Below the pieces are notes generated by a model. The model was not told the origin of the DNA and made no database searches. It saw nothing but the letters and a program-made list of their open reading frames with translations. Source: Paragyromitra xinjiangensis (Eukaryota; Ascomycota; Pezizomycetes; Pezizales; Discinaceae). Taken from it: a DNA stretch of 64,000 bases. The stretch lies in NCBI GenBank assembly GCA_038503065.1, contig JBCAMK010000003.1, positions 1,736,001-1,800,000 of the forward strand. Reading direction: 5' to 3'. A program made the position numbers and the translations under genes. Shown here piece after piece: positions 11,730 to 22,306 of this stretch (its first letter is position 1; each line of letters starts with the position of its first letter).

Positions 11730-13084
11730 ATTGAAAGATTGTAGTGTATATAATTCCCTCAACTGTATACATCATCTTTCTTGGTTCTTTCACTCTAGTC
11801 GGCGTTTAGACCTGGAATCCTGGAATTAGGCTTTCTATAATGTTACAGGGTCTTAAGAAACTCACTACTTTTATACTAAGTACCGAACAGCACTTTGGTA
11901 AATAGTTAACTTTTTTTTTCTTTTTTCTTTTTCCTTTTTTTCTTGTGGTACAAAGGCAGCTGTAACCGGTCAGTCAGGGGTACAAAGATGATACAGATCT
12001 CACAGCTTCGAGAGTGATGTCACACATGGGCGGAAAATACCACCCCCATTCCCATACCCTCGCAGAAAGGCCTATATTCATATATAATCACTCGGCGGTT
12101 AACAATTACTAAGCGTGCTCGCCGATTTCGCAGGATTTACACCGGCGGGAGAGAAGTGGGATGTCAAGCTTGGAGCCTTTTCCACCTCTAATCCTCTAAC
12201 TCGCAGTTTTCTGTCTTGGCAAACCTAATTATTTGTGTCTTCTCCCCACGGGCTTCTACCTAGTACACTTACTTCATTAATTGCCTCTTCCTGCCGCCTC
12301 TATCATCATTACTCGTCCATGCCTTTCCAAGCGCTAACAACGTTCCCCAAAGCTATGATCGCCAGTCTCCTAGGTCTCCGGCGTGTCACCACCTTATCAT
12401 AGTGCCGAAGATTTAATCTAAAAGTTAGCTCATCAACATAGGCTCAACCAACTTTCCCAGCCCCGCAATTGACCATTACTAATAATCCTTTCACCCTCAG
12501 TCCTCAGTACCTAGTCTTTTAGAACAATTTGACTCACTCTTGCCCCTCCTGGGTGGTTTTTCAATTCATATCATTCCCGAGAATTCCTTCCGTTCTCCAG
12601 AAGTTGATACTGCAACACGACCATCAATGGTTGTCCACGTTGATATTACGATACAATGACGTTGCAACGCCTATAATTTTGATAGTAATAGTAATAGTGT
12701 CAATGGCCAATCAAGTCGAACCCATGACAAGGGTAGCAAAACCTTCCTTCTACCTACATCGCTAACATACAATCCACTTTTGATGCTATCTCCTAACACA
12801 CCTATATTAAAACGATGAAATAGCAATTCGTATCAAATTGAGAAATCCCATGAGTTTTTTTTTCTAAAGTCCTAGCTTCCAATCCGTTACTTTTACAGCA
12901 CCTAAGATACTTGATCGTTCGTATGAAGCCTTAAGTCATCACTTAGCTTTCCTTTCCTTCTAGGACAAGACAACAAAGTGCTGTTACAGAAACTTTGAAA
13001 ATGCGATCACTCATTTTGTATTTTTCCCCTTTTAATATGATATACTTGAATCTTTTCTTCCAAAAGCGCCACCTATCGTTTGAC
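11730..13084. other. Intergenic, no gene seen
   Basis: Convergent 3' flanks of the F-box/ankyrin gene (+) and the aminotransferase gene (-). It is AT-rich with a T-rich run near 11910-11940. The one longer open frame (12529-12765, +) has no ATG context, domain or codon pattern to support it. Confidence 0.5.
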
Positions 13085-14437
13085 CTACGTAGAGTGCGCC
13101 TCTACAAACTTCTTGATATACACAACAAGTTTATCTATCGCTTCCTCTGAAATGGAGTTATCTATTTGACAGAAGTGATTAGATACGCAATAATTCGAGG
13201 CAAATATACCAAGGGAACGCTCACAATTGCTAATCCTAATACCACCAACACTACGATGCCCCTTCAATCCGGTCAACCCTTGTTTTTCGGCGAGAGAAAC
13301 AAATTCCTTCTCCAGTCCTTCACCAGCGATACGGTAACAAATATTCATGCGCGACCTAGAACCTTGCACAGGAACGATCTGGAAAAGCTTCGGTGAGGCC
13401 TCAAGTACCGTATATAACTTATCGCTTTTCCTTGCAGATAACGCCTCCTGCGCTTCAATACCTCCTCCGACAATTAACTCCTTCATGACCTCTCCAGCGA
13501 CCCAGACATCGAAGATAGGAAGCGTATTATAGAGTGAACCGTTCTTGGCGATGGTCTTGTAGTCCATCATGATTGGGGGGATGGGAAGGTTGAGGGCGCG
13601 CAAGGTTTTGAGGGTCGGCTGGCGTGCCAGAATATCATTGCGAAGAATAACTAAGGTTAAGCCAGTTGTTCCAACATTTTTCTGCGCTCCAGCCTGGCGA
13701 TGAGTCAGAGTGATATCCTATGAAGCTTTCAAATTGGCGATGCAACTCACAAATATCAGTGCATATTTCTTAACATCAACCCTTCGGCTGAGTATGTTGC
13801 TACTCATATCGCAAGCCACCAGTCTTTCAGTGCCATTCCCAAATGCCTCAGGGAACACAGGGAACTCAACACCGTCTACGGTCTCGTTGTCGCAGTAGTA
13901 CGTAAAGATATTCTTCTCTTTCGGCGTGAGGCTCCACTCCGTTTCCTCCGGGATCTTCCCATACTTTCCACCATTTGCCGGCTTTGCACTTGCAGCAATA
14001 TTAACGGTCTCTTCGCCGACTAGTCTCCCTGCTTCCTCACTCGCTTTTTGACTCCACCCACCGGTAACTAGATAATCGATTTTCGCATCCTTCAGCTTTT
14101 CGCGCACAGCGTCAATACCCTCGCCATTAGTAGTCTTCTCGAGCTCCCGCTGAACCCAGTATCCGAGGAGATTATACACGACGCTTGAGAACTGTGTCGT
14201 TCCACCACCCTGCATGAACACGATGCTGTAGTCTTCTGGTACAGACAATAGTTGCCGTAAAGCATTAGAGGCATCAGCAATGATTCCTGCGGAGAGAGCT
14301 GAGCGGTGAGAGTGTTCGACGAGACCGAGACCAGTCGAGTCATGGTTCAGAAGAGATTTGGAGGCAGCGGTGAGGACAGAGGTCGGAAGGCGCGCGGGTC
14401 CGGCACCGAAGTAGAGTATTTCCTCACGAGCGGGCAT
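13085..14437 (-). CDS. SER1: Phosphoserine aminotransferase
   Basis: This PLP enzyme converts 3-phosphohydroxypyruvate and glutamate to phosphoserine, the second step of serine synthesis from glycolysis. Three exons (14437-13751, 13693-13225, 13161-13085) make 410 residues; yeast Ser1 has 395. Family features are YFGAGPARLPTSVL at the start, MQGGGTTQFSSVVYNLL (cofactor phosphate site), TGGWSQKA, and GAQKNVG with the Schiff-base lysine at about residue 234, followed by the ending GHRSVGGIRISNYNSIS, which is restored only if the 63-nt last intron is removed. Two perfect TGASTCA sites lie 180-270 bases upstream, implying Gcn4/CpcA control. The family call is very secure. Confidence 0.96.
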
Positions 14438-14617
14438 ATTTGCTACTGGGGCTTTTAAGATACGCTTAGGATTCTAGAGAGCTTTGGGTAAGCAAGATTG
14501 TGGATTCCTACTCTATGTCAGAACTTCCTTGTCAAGTGGATTTTCGTTTACAAGTTGGATAAGGAACAAACCCTCTACCAATGGCGTTTTTATGTCAAGA
14601 TTTTACCCTACGGAAGA

Positions 14618-14624
14618 TGACTCA
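14618..14624. promoter_or_regulatory. Gcn4/CpcA-type site TGACTCA upstream of SER1
   Basis: Exact TGACTCA, 181 bases before the SER1 start codon. TGASTCA is the binding site of the bZIP regulator Gcn4 (CpcA/Cpc-1 in filamentous fungi), which raises amino-acid synthesis genes during starvation. The paired second copy at 14697 strengthens the call. Confidence 0.6.
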
Positions 14625-14696
14625 AGCTAATTGGAGGAATTGAAAGAATTGGGAGAAATTTTTCGGCGAAGGTCGCGCAATTGCAACATCAAGGTT

Positions 14697-14703
14697 TGAG
14701 TCA
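14697..14703. promoter_or_regulatory. Second Gcn4/CpcA-type site TGAGTCA upstream of SER1
   Basis: Exact TGAGTCA (the same palindromic-type site with the other centre base), 260 bases before the SER1 start. Two perfect heptamers within 90 bases upstream of a serine-synthesis gene are unlikely to be chance. Confidence 0.6.
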
Positions 14704-15181
14704 CTAATCCCCCGCCTTCACCCCACGCTTGTTACGTTATCTGATGCTGCGAATGAAAAATCTAATCGCAGAGCCTCGCTTGTCCATGACCCTTACTTAA
14801 TATCACCAGGCAAAACAAAAGGTCCGAAAATTCAAAAGTTATAAAACCTTGATATTCGTGCCTACATGGTGCCAATCCCTACTAGAAATATACCATACAT
14901 AACTACCCTGTCTATTATCCTTCTCCGTCTCGCAAAACCTGAACTCCGTTTCAAAGTAATGATGTTGAACCTTCACACTTCTGCAAATTGGACAACGTCA
15001 GTTCGGCGCAAGAAACTCAAAGCACAGAAAATTCTTCTCAATCACCACCAAGGTAGCCATCAAGATCTTGCCAATGATACTTTTAACCTCAAATACCCTT
15101 ACCTCCCTTCCTAACATGAAGATTAAAAAGCAAATAACTCCTTAAAGCAGGCACACCATGCATGAAAAACATAATGAAAGA

Positions 15182-17156
15182 CTACAGTTTCGCCGCAGTA
15201 CCACCCACCGTTACAATCTCATTATACAGCAGCGATGTTAAAAAGTCTGCATATTCCTCCCCAGTGACCTGGGTCTCAAAATATCTAGCCGCAAGGTGAT
15301 ACTTATTGCCTGCCGGTGCCTTACTCGCCAACTTCTCTGTCGCTTCTCGGAGAAGTTGTAAGTTGTACTCCTTAGTGACCTTCTTACCCTCCGCTGTCAA
15401 AATTCCATGTTTGGCCCATTGCCAAAGCTATTTCCTATCAGTCTACATGACCAGAGGTCTGTATAAATGGGGGGATCTAACCTGAGAGCGTGATACTTCC
15501 GCGGTAGCAGCGTCTTCCATCAGGTAGTTTAGAGGCACACATCCAACAGCGCGAAGCCATCCCTCCATGTACCCTAAACCGATATCGATATTCTTGCGGA
15601 TTCCTTCTTCAGTAACAGTTCCAGGCATATTCATGTTCAACAAATCCATGGCAGATACAGAGACGTCCTCACGACGCTTAAAGATCTGGTTAGGTGTTGG
15701 CATGTGCTGATCAAAAACATCCGTAGCAATCTTCGCCAATGCAGGGTGAGCAACCCTATTTAAACTGTCAGTTTCAATTTCCCCCCCTCCATAACCTAGC
15801 AAAGATCAGAAATAGATTACCAAGTCCCACTATGAAATTTTACGTCAGTAATCACGATTCCCCGTGTACCTAATAGAATGAATAACATACTCATGGCCGG
15901 CACGAACTTCACGTAATTTGTCCGCATATACACCCTCCATAGCTCTCTTGTTGGCCTCTGGGTCATCTTTGATCGGAATTTGTGCCGCCATTCCACCCAT
16001 TGCATGCACACCTCTGCGGTGACAGGTCTTGATTAACAACTTAACGTACGCCTCCATAAAGGGCACGGTCATGGTAACAGCGCTCCTATCCGGGAGGACG
16101 AATTGCGGATTATTCCTAAATTTCTTTATGACACTAAAGATATAATCCCAACGACCGCAGTTGAGACCTGAACTGTGTTGACGAAGCTCGTAGATTATCT
16201 CGTCCATTTCAAATACCGCTAAGATGGTCTCGATCAACACAGTACCACGGATTGTGCCCCTCGGAAGCCCAACGGTGTCCTGGGCAAGGTTGAAGACATC
16301 ATTCCATAGCCTTGCTTCAAGGTGTGATTCCATCTTGGGGAGATAGAAGTACGGCCCGTGGCCATTCTCAACGAGTTTCTTCGCATTGTGAAAAAAGTAG
16401 AGGCCAAAGTCAAACAAACCACCGGAAATAGGCTCGCCATCAACGACGAAATGCTTCTCTTCGAGATGCCACCCTCGGGGACTATTTTTCCGACCTGGTC
16501 AGTACAAAGTTGTATTTCTATATATAAATAGGCATATATGGCTTAACACACCGAACGATAAGAGTAGGAAGTGGCCGGTCAGTACGAAGCTTATAGTCCT
16601 TGCCGTTGAGTTTAAAATCCACCTGTCGGCGGATAGCGTCATAAAGGTTGACCTGGCCGTTGATCATGTTGTCCCATGTGGGCGAGTTTGAATCTGTGAC
16701 GCAACAATTGTCAGTGCATCTTATCGATAACAAACTCTTAAAACACAACAAACGCATGCAACCAAACATGTCGAGCAATTGAAAGAAAAGCAGCATACCT
16801 TCAAAATCCGCCATGTAAGTCCACACATCTGAGTTCAATGCATTCACAACCATCTTCCTGTCTGTTGGTCCGGTAATCTCAACTCTTCTGTCCACAAGAC
16901 CTGGAGCAGGGTCCGCTCCCCGCCATGTAGCGTCCTCACGGATGCTCCTTGTCTCCGGGAGGAACGTTGGTAGAACACCTTTATCGATATCTGCTTGTCG
17001 AAACACACGACGCTGGAGAAGTTGCTTCCGAGTAGGGTTAAAGGTCCTGTGGAGTGTTGCGAGAAAAGCACATGCCTCCTTTGTGAGAATAACGCGATTG
17101 GCTTCGTGTACACGACCCAATATCTGGACGTCTTTGAGGGCGGCTTCGGTGGCCAT
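15182..17156 (-). CDS. MLS1: Malate synthase, peroxisomal (glyoxylate cycle)
   Basis: The enzyme condenses glyoxylate and acetyl-CoA to malate, allowing growth on acetate and fatty acids. Six exons (17156-16799, 16693-16552, 16481-15891, 15829-15821, 15755-15482, 15427-15182) give 539 residues, the usual fungal length. Present are [25 protein letters not shown], the [10 protein letters not shown] block, and the family signature [17 protein letters not shown]. The C-terminus is AKL, a peroxisomal PTS1 variant. The fourth exon is only 9 nt and supplies most of the invariant DGTW; without it the frame breaks. The start ATG at 17156 gives a typical short N-terminus. Filamentous-fungal orthologues are named acuE/acu-9. 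Confidence 0.96.
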
Positions 17157-18311
17157 TGTTGTAATTGTAATAGTAGTATTTGAGTAATAAATTGGAATGT
17201 AGCAGATAGTTTCCCAACGACTTCAATTATTTCTGCTCAGGGAAAGAGTGAAGAGGACAGAGATAAGAATGGCTTGTGATAATGACGGAGGGCAGACACC
17301 CACAGCTTTATTCCGGACAGAAGGGCATCTTCGGTTGTCCTCCTCCTCCACCTTTGCCTAGAATTGTATTTGCTGACATCTGATCTTCAATAGCCGTGAA
17401 GAAGCGTTAGGTATGGCAAAGGGCCGTGCGTTTACCGAAAGCGGATCCTCAGAATGATTATCGCATTCTCCCCGCAAATACCCACCGGTTATCGTGATAT
17501 TTCCTTAAGTCCATCCCCTATGCCCGGAACCAAACCTGTTCTCTCAAGAGTCATAGCCTTCTTTTACTATTCTACATGGACCTAACTCCATCTCGGACAG
17601 AAGGCCGTACCAACATCCCACAAAAGCTCCTCTTGTTGGATTTTGCGACCTGGGATTTTCCTGATAGCTTTCTGATAACCTTACTCGATAGCTTCCTAGA
17701 GATTGACAATGTTGATATGACGTTATCCACTTATCACGGGTAGGTATCGGCACATGCCTTCAGATGCCGGCCAACAGGCACGGACCCCCGGACCTCGGCT
17801 AGCACCGCTTGCCTGGCTACGGTTTTGCCCGAGGGAACCCTCGGAGTCTCCAGCTGAGTCAAATCTCGGAATATTTGGGTAATCACGCATCAAATGCTAC
17901 ACGGATGTTCCGATTCACTAAGGCCTTTTCTGCGAGTGATTTGACAGGGGGTCTGTCTCTTGAGAACTACATGTACAGTAGACTCTCGATATAAGCATCC
18001 TCGATATAAGCATAGATTTTCTGGTCCCGAGCGTATGCTTATATCGAGAGTCTACTGTAGAGAAGCTCTTTGAAGCAACAACAATACACTCTTCAAAAAG
18101 CCGAGAATTATCAATAGAAATGCATCTCCAAATTCTGAAAATCGTTCCGTGAATTCCTTCCAGGGTAACCACATTCGCTCTCTATAAGCTATTGCAAGTT
18201 CATTCTCAATTGACGGCATGTATGCTTTCAAAGCCCCAGCCTCCCCAGTAGACCCTATAGAACAGAAATTCACATGCTGTCTGCCCTTCCCTCATCCAAC
18301 CTCACACTAGC
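17157..18311. other. Promoter of malate synthase and 3' flank of SCL1
   Basis: No gene seen. It holds the malate synthase promoter (next to 17156), a small pogo-like MITE at 17976-18057, and the 3' end of SCL1. Short open frames here have no support. Confidence 0.5.
17976..18057. mobile_element. 82-bp pogo/Fot1-like MITE with perfect 23-bp inverted repeats
   Basis: The first 23 bases (17976-17998, beginning CAGTAGACTCTC) are repeated exactly in inverted orientation at 18035-18057. TA dinucleotides flank both ends (17974-17975, 18058-18059), the duplication made by Tc1/mariner-pogo transposases. Inside, the 14-mer CTCGATATAAGCAT occurs twice in tandem (17985-17998 and 18000-18013), and CTGGTCCCGAGC follows, an arrangement reminiscent of subterminal motifs in fungal pogo-like elements. 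Too short to code for anything. The perfect arms suggest a young copy. Confidence 0.85.
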
Positions 18312-19398
18312 CTAATCTTTATCCGCAATACTCTGTAACCTCTCATCGATTTCATCAACCGTCAACTTCCTGAACCCAGGTTTTCCTTCCGCACCTACGA
18401 CGCCCACCTCCACCTCTCCGCTCTTGAAGTCAACACTCAAAACCGAGCTCAATGCTGAAATTCCCAGTTCAACGACCTCCTTCCAGTCGCCGTCGGCATG
18501 ATCTTTGTTCTTAAGCTTCTTCTCAAGGTGATTGAGAGCCTCCTGCTGCTTAGGACCCGAAGCAGTAGCTTTATAACCAACGTAGTAGCCGGCAGGGTCA
18601 GTCTTGAAGAGTTGTGGGCCCATCTCATCGTCAATGGAGATGAGCGTCATGGAGACACCTAGAGGACGCATGTAGGCCTTTACGACATGTAAGAAACCGA
18701 AAACGAAGAAAAAATGGTACGATAATCGAAGGGAGTTCATACGCGTTGAGTGTAAACCTGGTTGATGTTCGCCAGCCTTTTTGACAGAACATCACACGGC
18801 ATCTCATAACCATACTTATACCTGAACTCCGCCGCCTCGCCGCGAGCACGAGAAACAGCTGCACGAGCATCGGCGATGGAACCAGTCATGACGCATCCGA
18901 CTGAGGGTGAAAGTTGGAAGATGTATGTGACAGAAGCAGGGTCAAGGAGCTTATCCTATTGCTTGTAAATTCACCTGGTTAGTTAGCTCGTAGGCTGGTG
19001 ATACATCGAACCGTATCCCACTATCTCACAGGGGATGAAAGAGAGATATAACGTACTGGGACCTTTTTCTGTGAGATAACGACAGCACAGTCTTTACCCC
19101 GGACGCCGATAGAAGTTATGTTCGCTGCTGTGATGGCCTTGAAAGCATATTCTGCTCTGGCACATCAGCTTCTCCCTCTCAATCCATCTACTTATTCAAA
19201 TATTCATCCATCATTCATCAATCGACCTAATAAAGATAAAACTAACCAACTTGATACAACCTTCCTTGATCCGAGAAGATGGTGATATGTCTATCGAACC
19301 CCGCGCTACCTATTGCCCGCACCATCCATCAGCCACTGCTACCCCTCCAAGCACCCCCGAGCTACTACAACTAACTGGATCATCGACAAACCTGACAT
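18312..19398 (-). CDS. SCL1: 20S proteasome subunit alpha1 (Scl1/PSMA6)
   Basis: One of the seven alpha subunits that form the gate rings of the 20S proteasome. Five exons (19398-19392, 19309-19247, 19151-19057, 18955-18743, 18677-18312) give 247 residues; yeast Scl1 has 252. The alpha signature [21 protein letters not shown] is split across exons, followed by [46 protein letters not shown], and [22 protein letters not shown], which is specific to alpha1. The first coding exon is only seven bases (ATG TCA G) and was placed by phase and by the yeast-like MSG start. Upstream lies about 2 kb without another gene. Confidence 0.94.
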
Positions 19399-21367
19399 CT
19401 TGACTGCTTGATATTTATGATACTATCCGGGGTAATCTCAGGAGATGACAAAGGTCGATTATTCGGTCGTATGAATCGCGGATGGATAGCTTGGGGATGA
19501 TGCGTACAAAGACGGTTGGTGTGTCGAAACCCCACGGTTGCGGAGCCCCGGATTACTAAGCGGGGTTATTCAATTCATATAATATCACTCGAGCTGGCAG
19601 AAAGACAACAAAGCATATTATTCGCTCTATAGGCGTCAGCTGAGCTTCATGTTATCGATGGGTTTCCCCGCACCAAGTGGGCTTTTCCTATGGAACTATA
19701 TACTTGGTCGCTCGAACTAGGTACTCTAGAGGTTATTATCGATTTTGAATCGATCCTAGGTTCTTTTCTCCACGATTTATCGCTTCCGATGCCTACCTTC
19801 CATCGCACGAATCACGGGAATGATTCGACGCCCATTCGATCGCAACTGATTTCCAGAGCAGAACCTAAGATCAAGCTTTCAATGGAGGTACGGTCCGTGT
19901 TTCAATTGGGAGGCGGCGCGGGATCACTTATTTTGCCAATAGTGGATAGGTAAAAAAGGGAAATAATAGTTAACTAAGACATCCTCGCTATGGGCACGTG
20001 GCTACCCGTTGTGATATTTAGCAATTACTCTTCAGCCTCGACCAATTGACCCACCCGAAGGAGCCGCATTTGACGCTGGCCGCAACAGTCAAGAGCCTAG
20101 ACCTCCTCTACGCCTCCCGTCTCGATGGACTGGCGACGGCTGGTTGGTGAAATTATACTGATAAAAACATTCAAGCTGCGGCTGCGGTCTGCGGCAGATA
20201 ACATGCACGGAAGACTACCAGATCGCCAGAATGGATCGCATAGTGAGAAGCGATAGTGCTTACGCCGATATTCGTAGACAATTAGAGGGCTGCGCAAGAT
20301 TGAGATATGTGTAGGAAAGGTTATACCTTAGAGAATTCTGGTAGATTGCTACCTTACCCTTATGCCTTTCGCTTCTAGAGCGTAGGTTGGAGTACGAATT
20401 TTTCTTATCGATCTGCGGAGTGCCGATATTTGATGTTGCTTTTTCCTTCTGCAGCTCCGACGCGTTACGTCTGATCTGTTTATTTTGGTCCCAAGGAGTA
20501 GATCTAGCGTGATCTGCATTCTATAAGACTCGCACATATACCAAAGTTCAGTTAAGTCTAAGTGCAGAAAACATTCATGCAAGGGGATTCCTATGGAATT
20601 CTCTAGAGCTGCGCCTTCCATTAAAGTGCTGACCTCTCGGCACCTCCTTTGTCTAAATCACCCCAACTGGCAGCAGAGCCCGCGCTGTTTTGCCGACGCT
20701 GCTGCTATGCATGATACACTTTCATGTGACTACTACTACCGGTATTCGCAGTCATAACTCCTGCAAGCATGGATATTGAGCTCAGTTGATCACGGGAAAG
20801 AGCATCAAAACAGACCGAGTAGTAATAAAAATTCCTTCAGGTATGGGTAAAGGGGTATCATTGGTGCTACACGTATACATACATGATCCATCTACTAGAG
20901 AATGGCAAACAAAAAAGAGTATAAGACAAAATTACAAAACGAAAAGCGAAATATAATTGGGTATCAAAAGGTAAAGAATGAAAAATACCCAAACAAAAGG
21001 GTGGTGCTACATACATGTAGTGTTGTAACCAGGTGTAGTATCACAGGAGAAGCGAAAACTCAAAACTCAAAAATAATACCAGTACCTTCTTAAACCCCAA
21101 GTTCCCTTCAAAATAAAATCGTAGTCTTTTGCGAGTCGAGGAGCCAGTTTGATGTCCAGACCAGTGTAGCCCACAGGTTTTTCCCAGTTGAAGTAGTTTC
21201 CATTCCATCACGTCCTACACACCCGATTACTCCTATATCCACCCCTGTCCCAATAACCATGCCACCATATACGCCCGATAAATGTTGAAATTTTCCTCGC
21301 TATGTTGCCGCCCCTTCCGTATGAATTTATCCTTCCTCCACCAACCCATTACCACTCTTATATTCGT
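19399..21367. other. Intergenic between SCL1 and tetraspanin
   Basis: No supported gene on either strand. The part next to 19398 should hold the SCL1 promoter; I found no Rpn4-type PACE element. The small frames at 19690-19953 (+) and 20349-20621 (-) have no domain and no splice partners. The last 250 bases are probably the 3' UTR of the tetraspanin gene. Confidence 0.45.
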
Positions 21368-22306
21368 TTAGATATTACCCACGCCCCATTTCTGATCGAT
21401 GAGTCTATAGCGCATCTGCTCCTTACGGTATTTGATGAGCATTGAAGCGCAAAGAATGATAACGGCATCCATCCCTGCACATAACAAATCAGCAACCGAA
21501 ACCCCCAATCCAGAACCGAACTTAACTCACCGACAACACCAAAGGCGGCAGTGAAGACGAGGTTAAGCCATTTTTCCGAGTAAGTTGCAAAAGCGCCAAC
21601 ACAACCCTCCTTTGATGCCGCAACAATATCACTCGTGCAAACGTTATCACGAACATACATAGGTGAAGTGCTATTCATGTACCCACAGCAGGAGAACTAT
21701 AGTTTCATAGCAGGGATTGTCAGCTTCCGAATTTAGGTCATGTGTTTTGAAGATCATGAAATCGAATGACAACCCATGAACGAAACGCCACCGATGTATC
21801 ACAAACGCCCGCTAAAATCTTAGGAGAAATTACCTTCTGTTGTAAGATACTTTGTGTAGCAGCAGTTTGTTGACCCCAGATGGTTTCCAGATTGGCACGT
21901 GTCGTCAATGTCTGTAGCCACTCATTCAGGCCCACAATGAGTGTGAAGAGCGCGCAAACCATAACAAGCCATCCGTGGGCTTTGAGCCAGGTTCGGGATG
22001 TTGGTAGTGCAAATGTGGGTAACGAAATCAGAAATGCGAAAATGACGAGAGCTCCATTGGCAGTCACAGCTATCGTTTGAATTGTTAGCTCGATTTTATA
22101 TCGAATTTTACTTAACTAAGCTCAAGTATCGTTATCATACCCATTAGTGGGGCATGTTTCAACAGTAGAAATCTCGCGACCGATTCCGTTGTAGGTTCAG
22201 ATGCCAGCTCCTTCTGCCATATTACGCTTGCCGCAATGAGCATCACACCAGTTGCAAGAAAAATGAAGTCGCTGACGACATATGAGGCAACAACTGAGTT
22301 GACCAT
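21368..22306 (-). CDS. PLS1: Tetraspanin, PLS1-like
   Basis: Small membrane protein with four membrane segments. Four exons (22306-22141, 22069-21834, 21696-21531, 21474-21368) give 224 residues, matching the roughly 225 of Magnaporthe Pls1. Segments lie near residues 10-30, 55-75, 82-105 and 185-210; the large extracellular loop begins after the third and carries FSCCGYMNSTSP, the CCG hallmark of tetraspanins, plus further cysteines in NVCTSD and KEGCVGAF. The ATG at 22306 (MVNSVV) gives the expected very short cytoplasmic N-terminus. Pls1 proteins are needed for polarised emergence of penetration pegs and for ascospore germination. The tetraspanin call is firm; the PLS1 subfamily rests on length and overall layout. 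Confidence 0.85.

Larger units (their letters stand above)
14438..15181. other. Promoter of SER1 and 3' flank of malate synthase
   Basis: No gene. The region nearest SER1 carries the two Gcn4/CpcA-type sites listed separately. The open frame at 14866-15114 (+) lacks family similarity and lies where the 3' UTR of malate synthase should be. Confidence 0.5.

Noticed and set aside
12529..12765. 78-codon + strand frame
   Set aside because: No domain, no initiating ATG context, and no splice partner; AT-rich intergenic surroundings.
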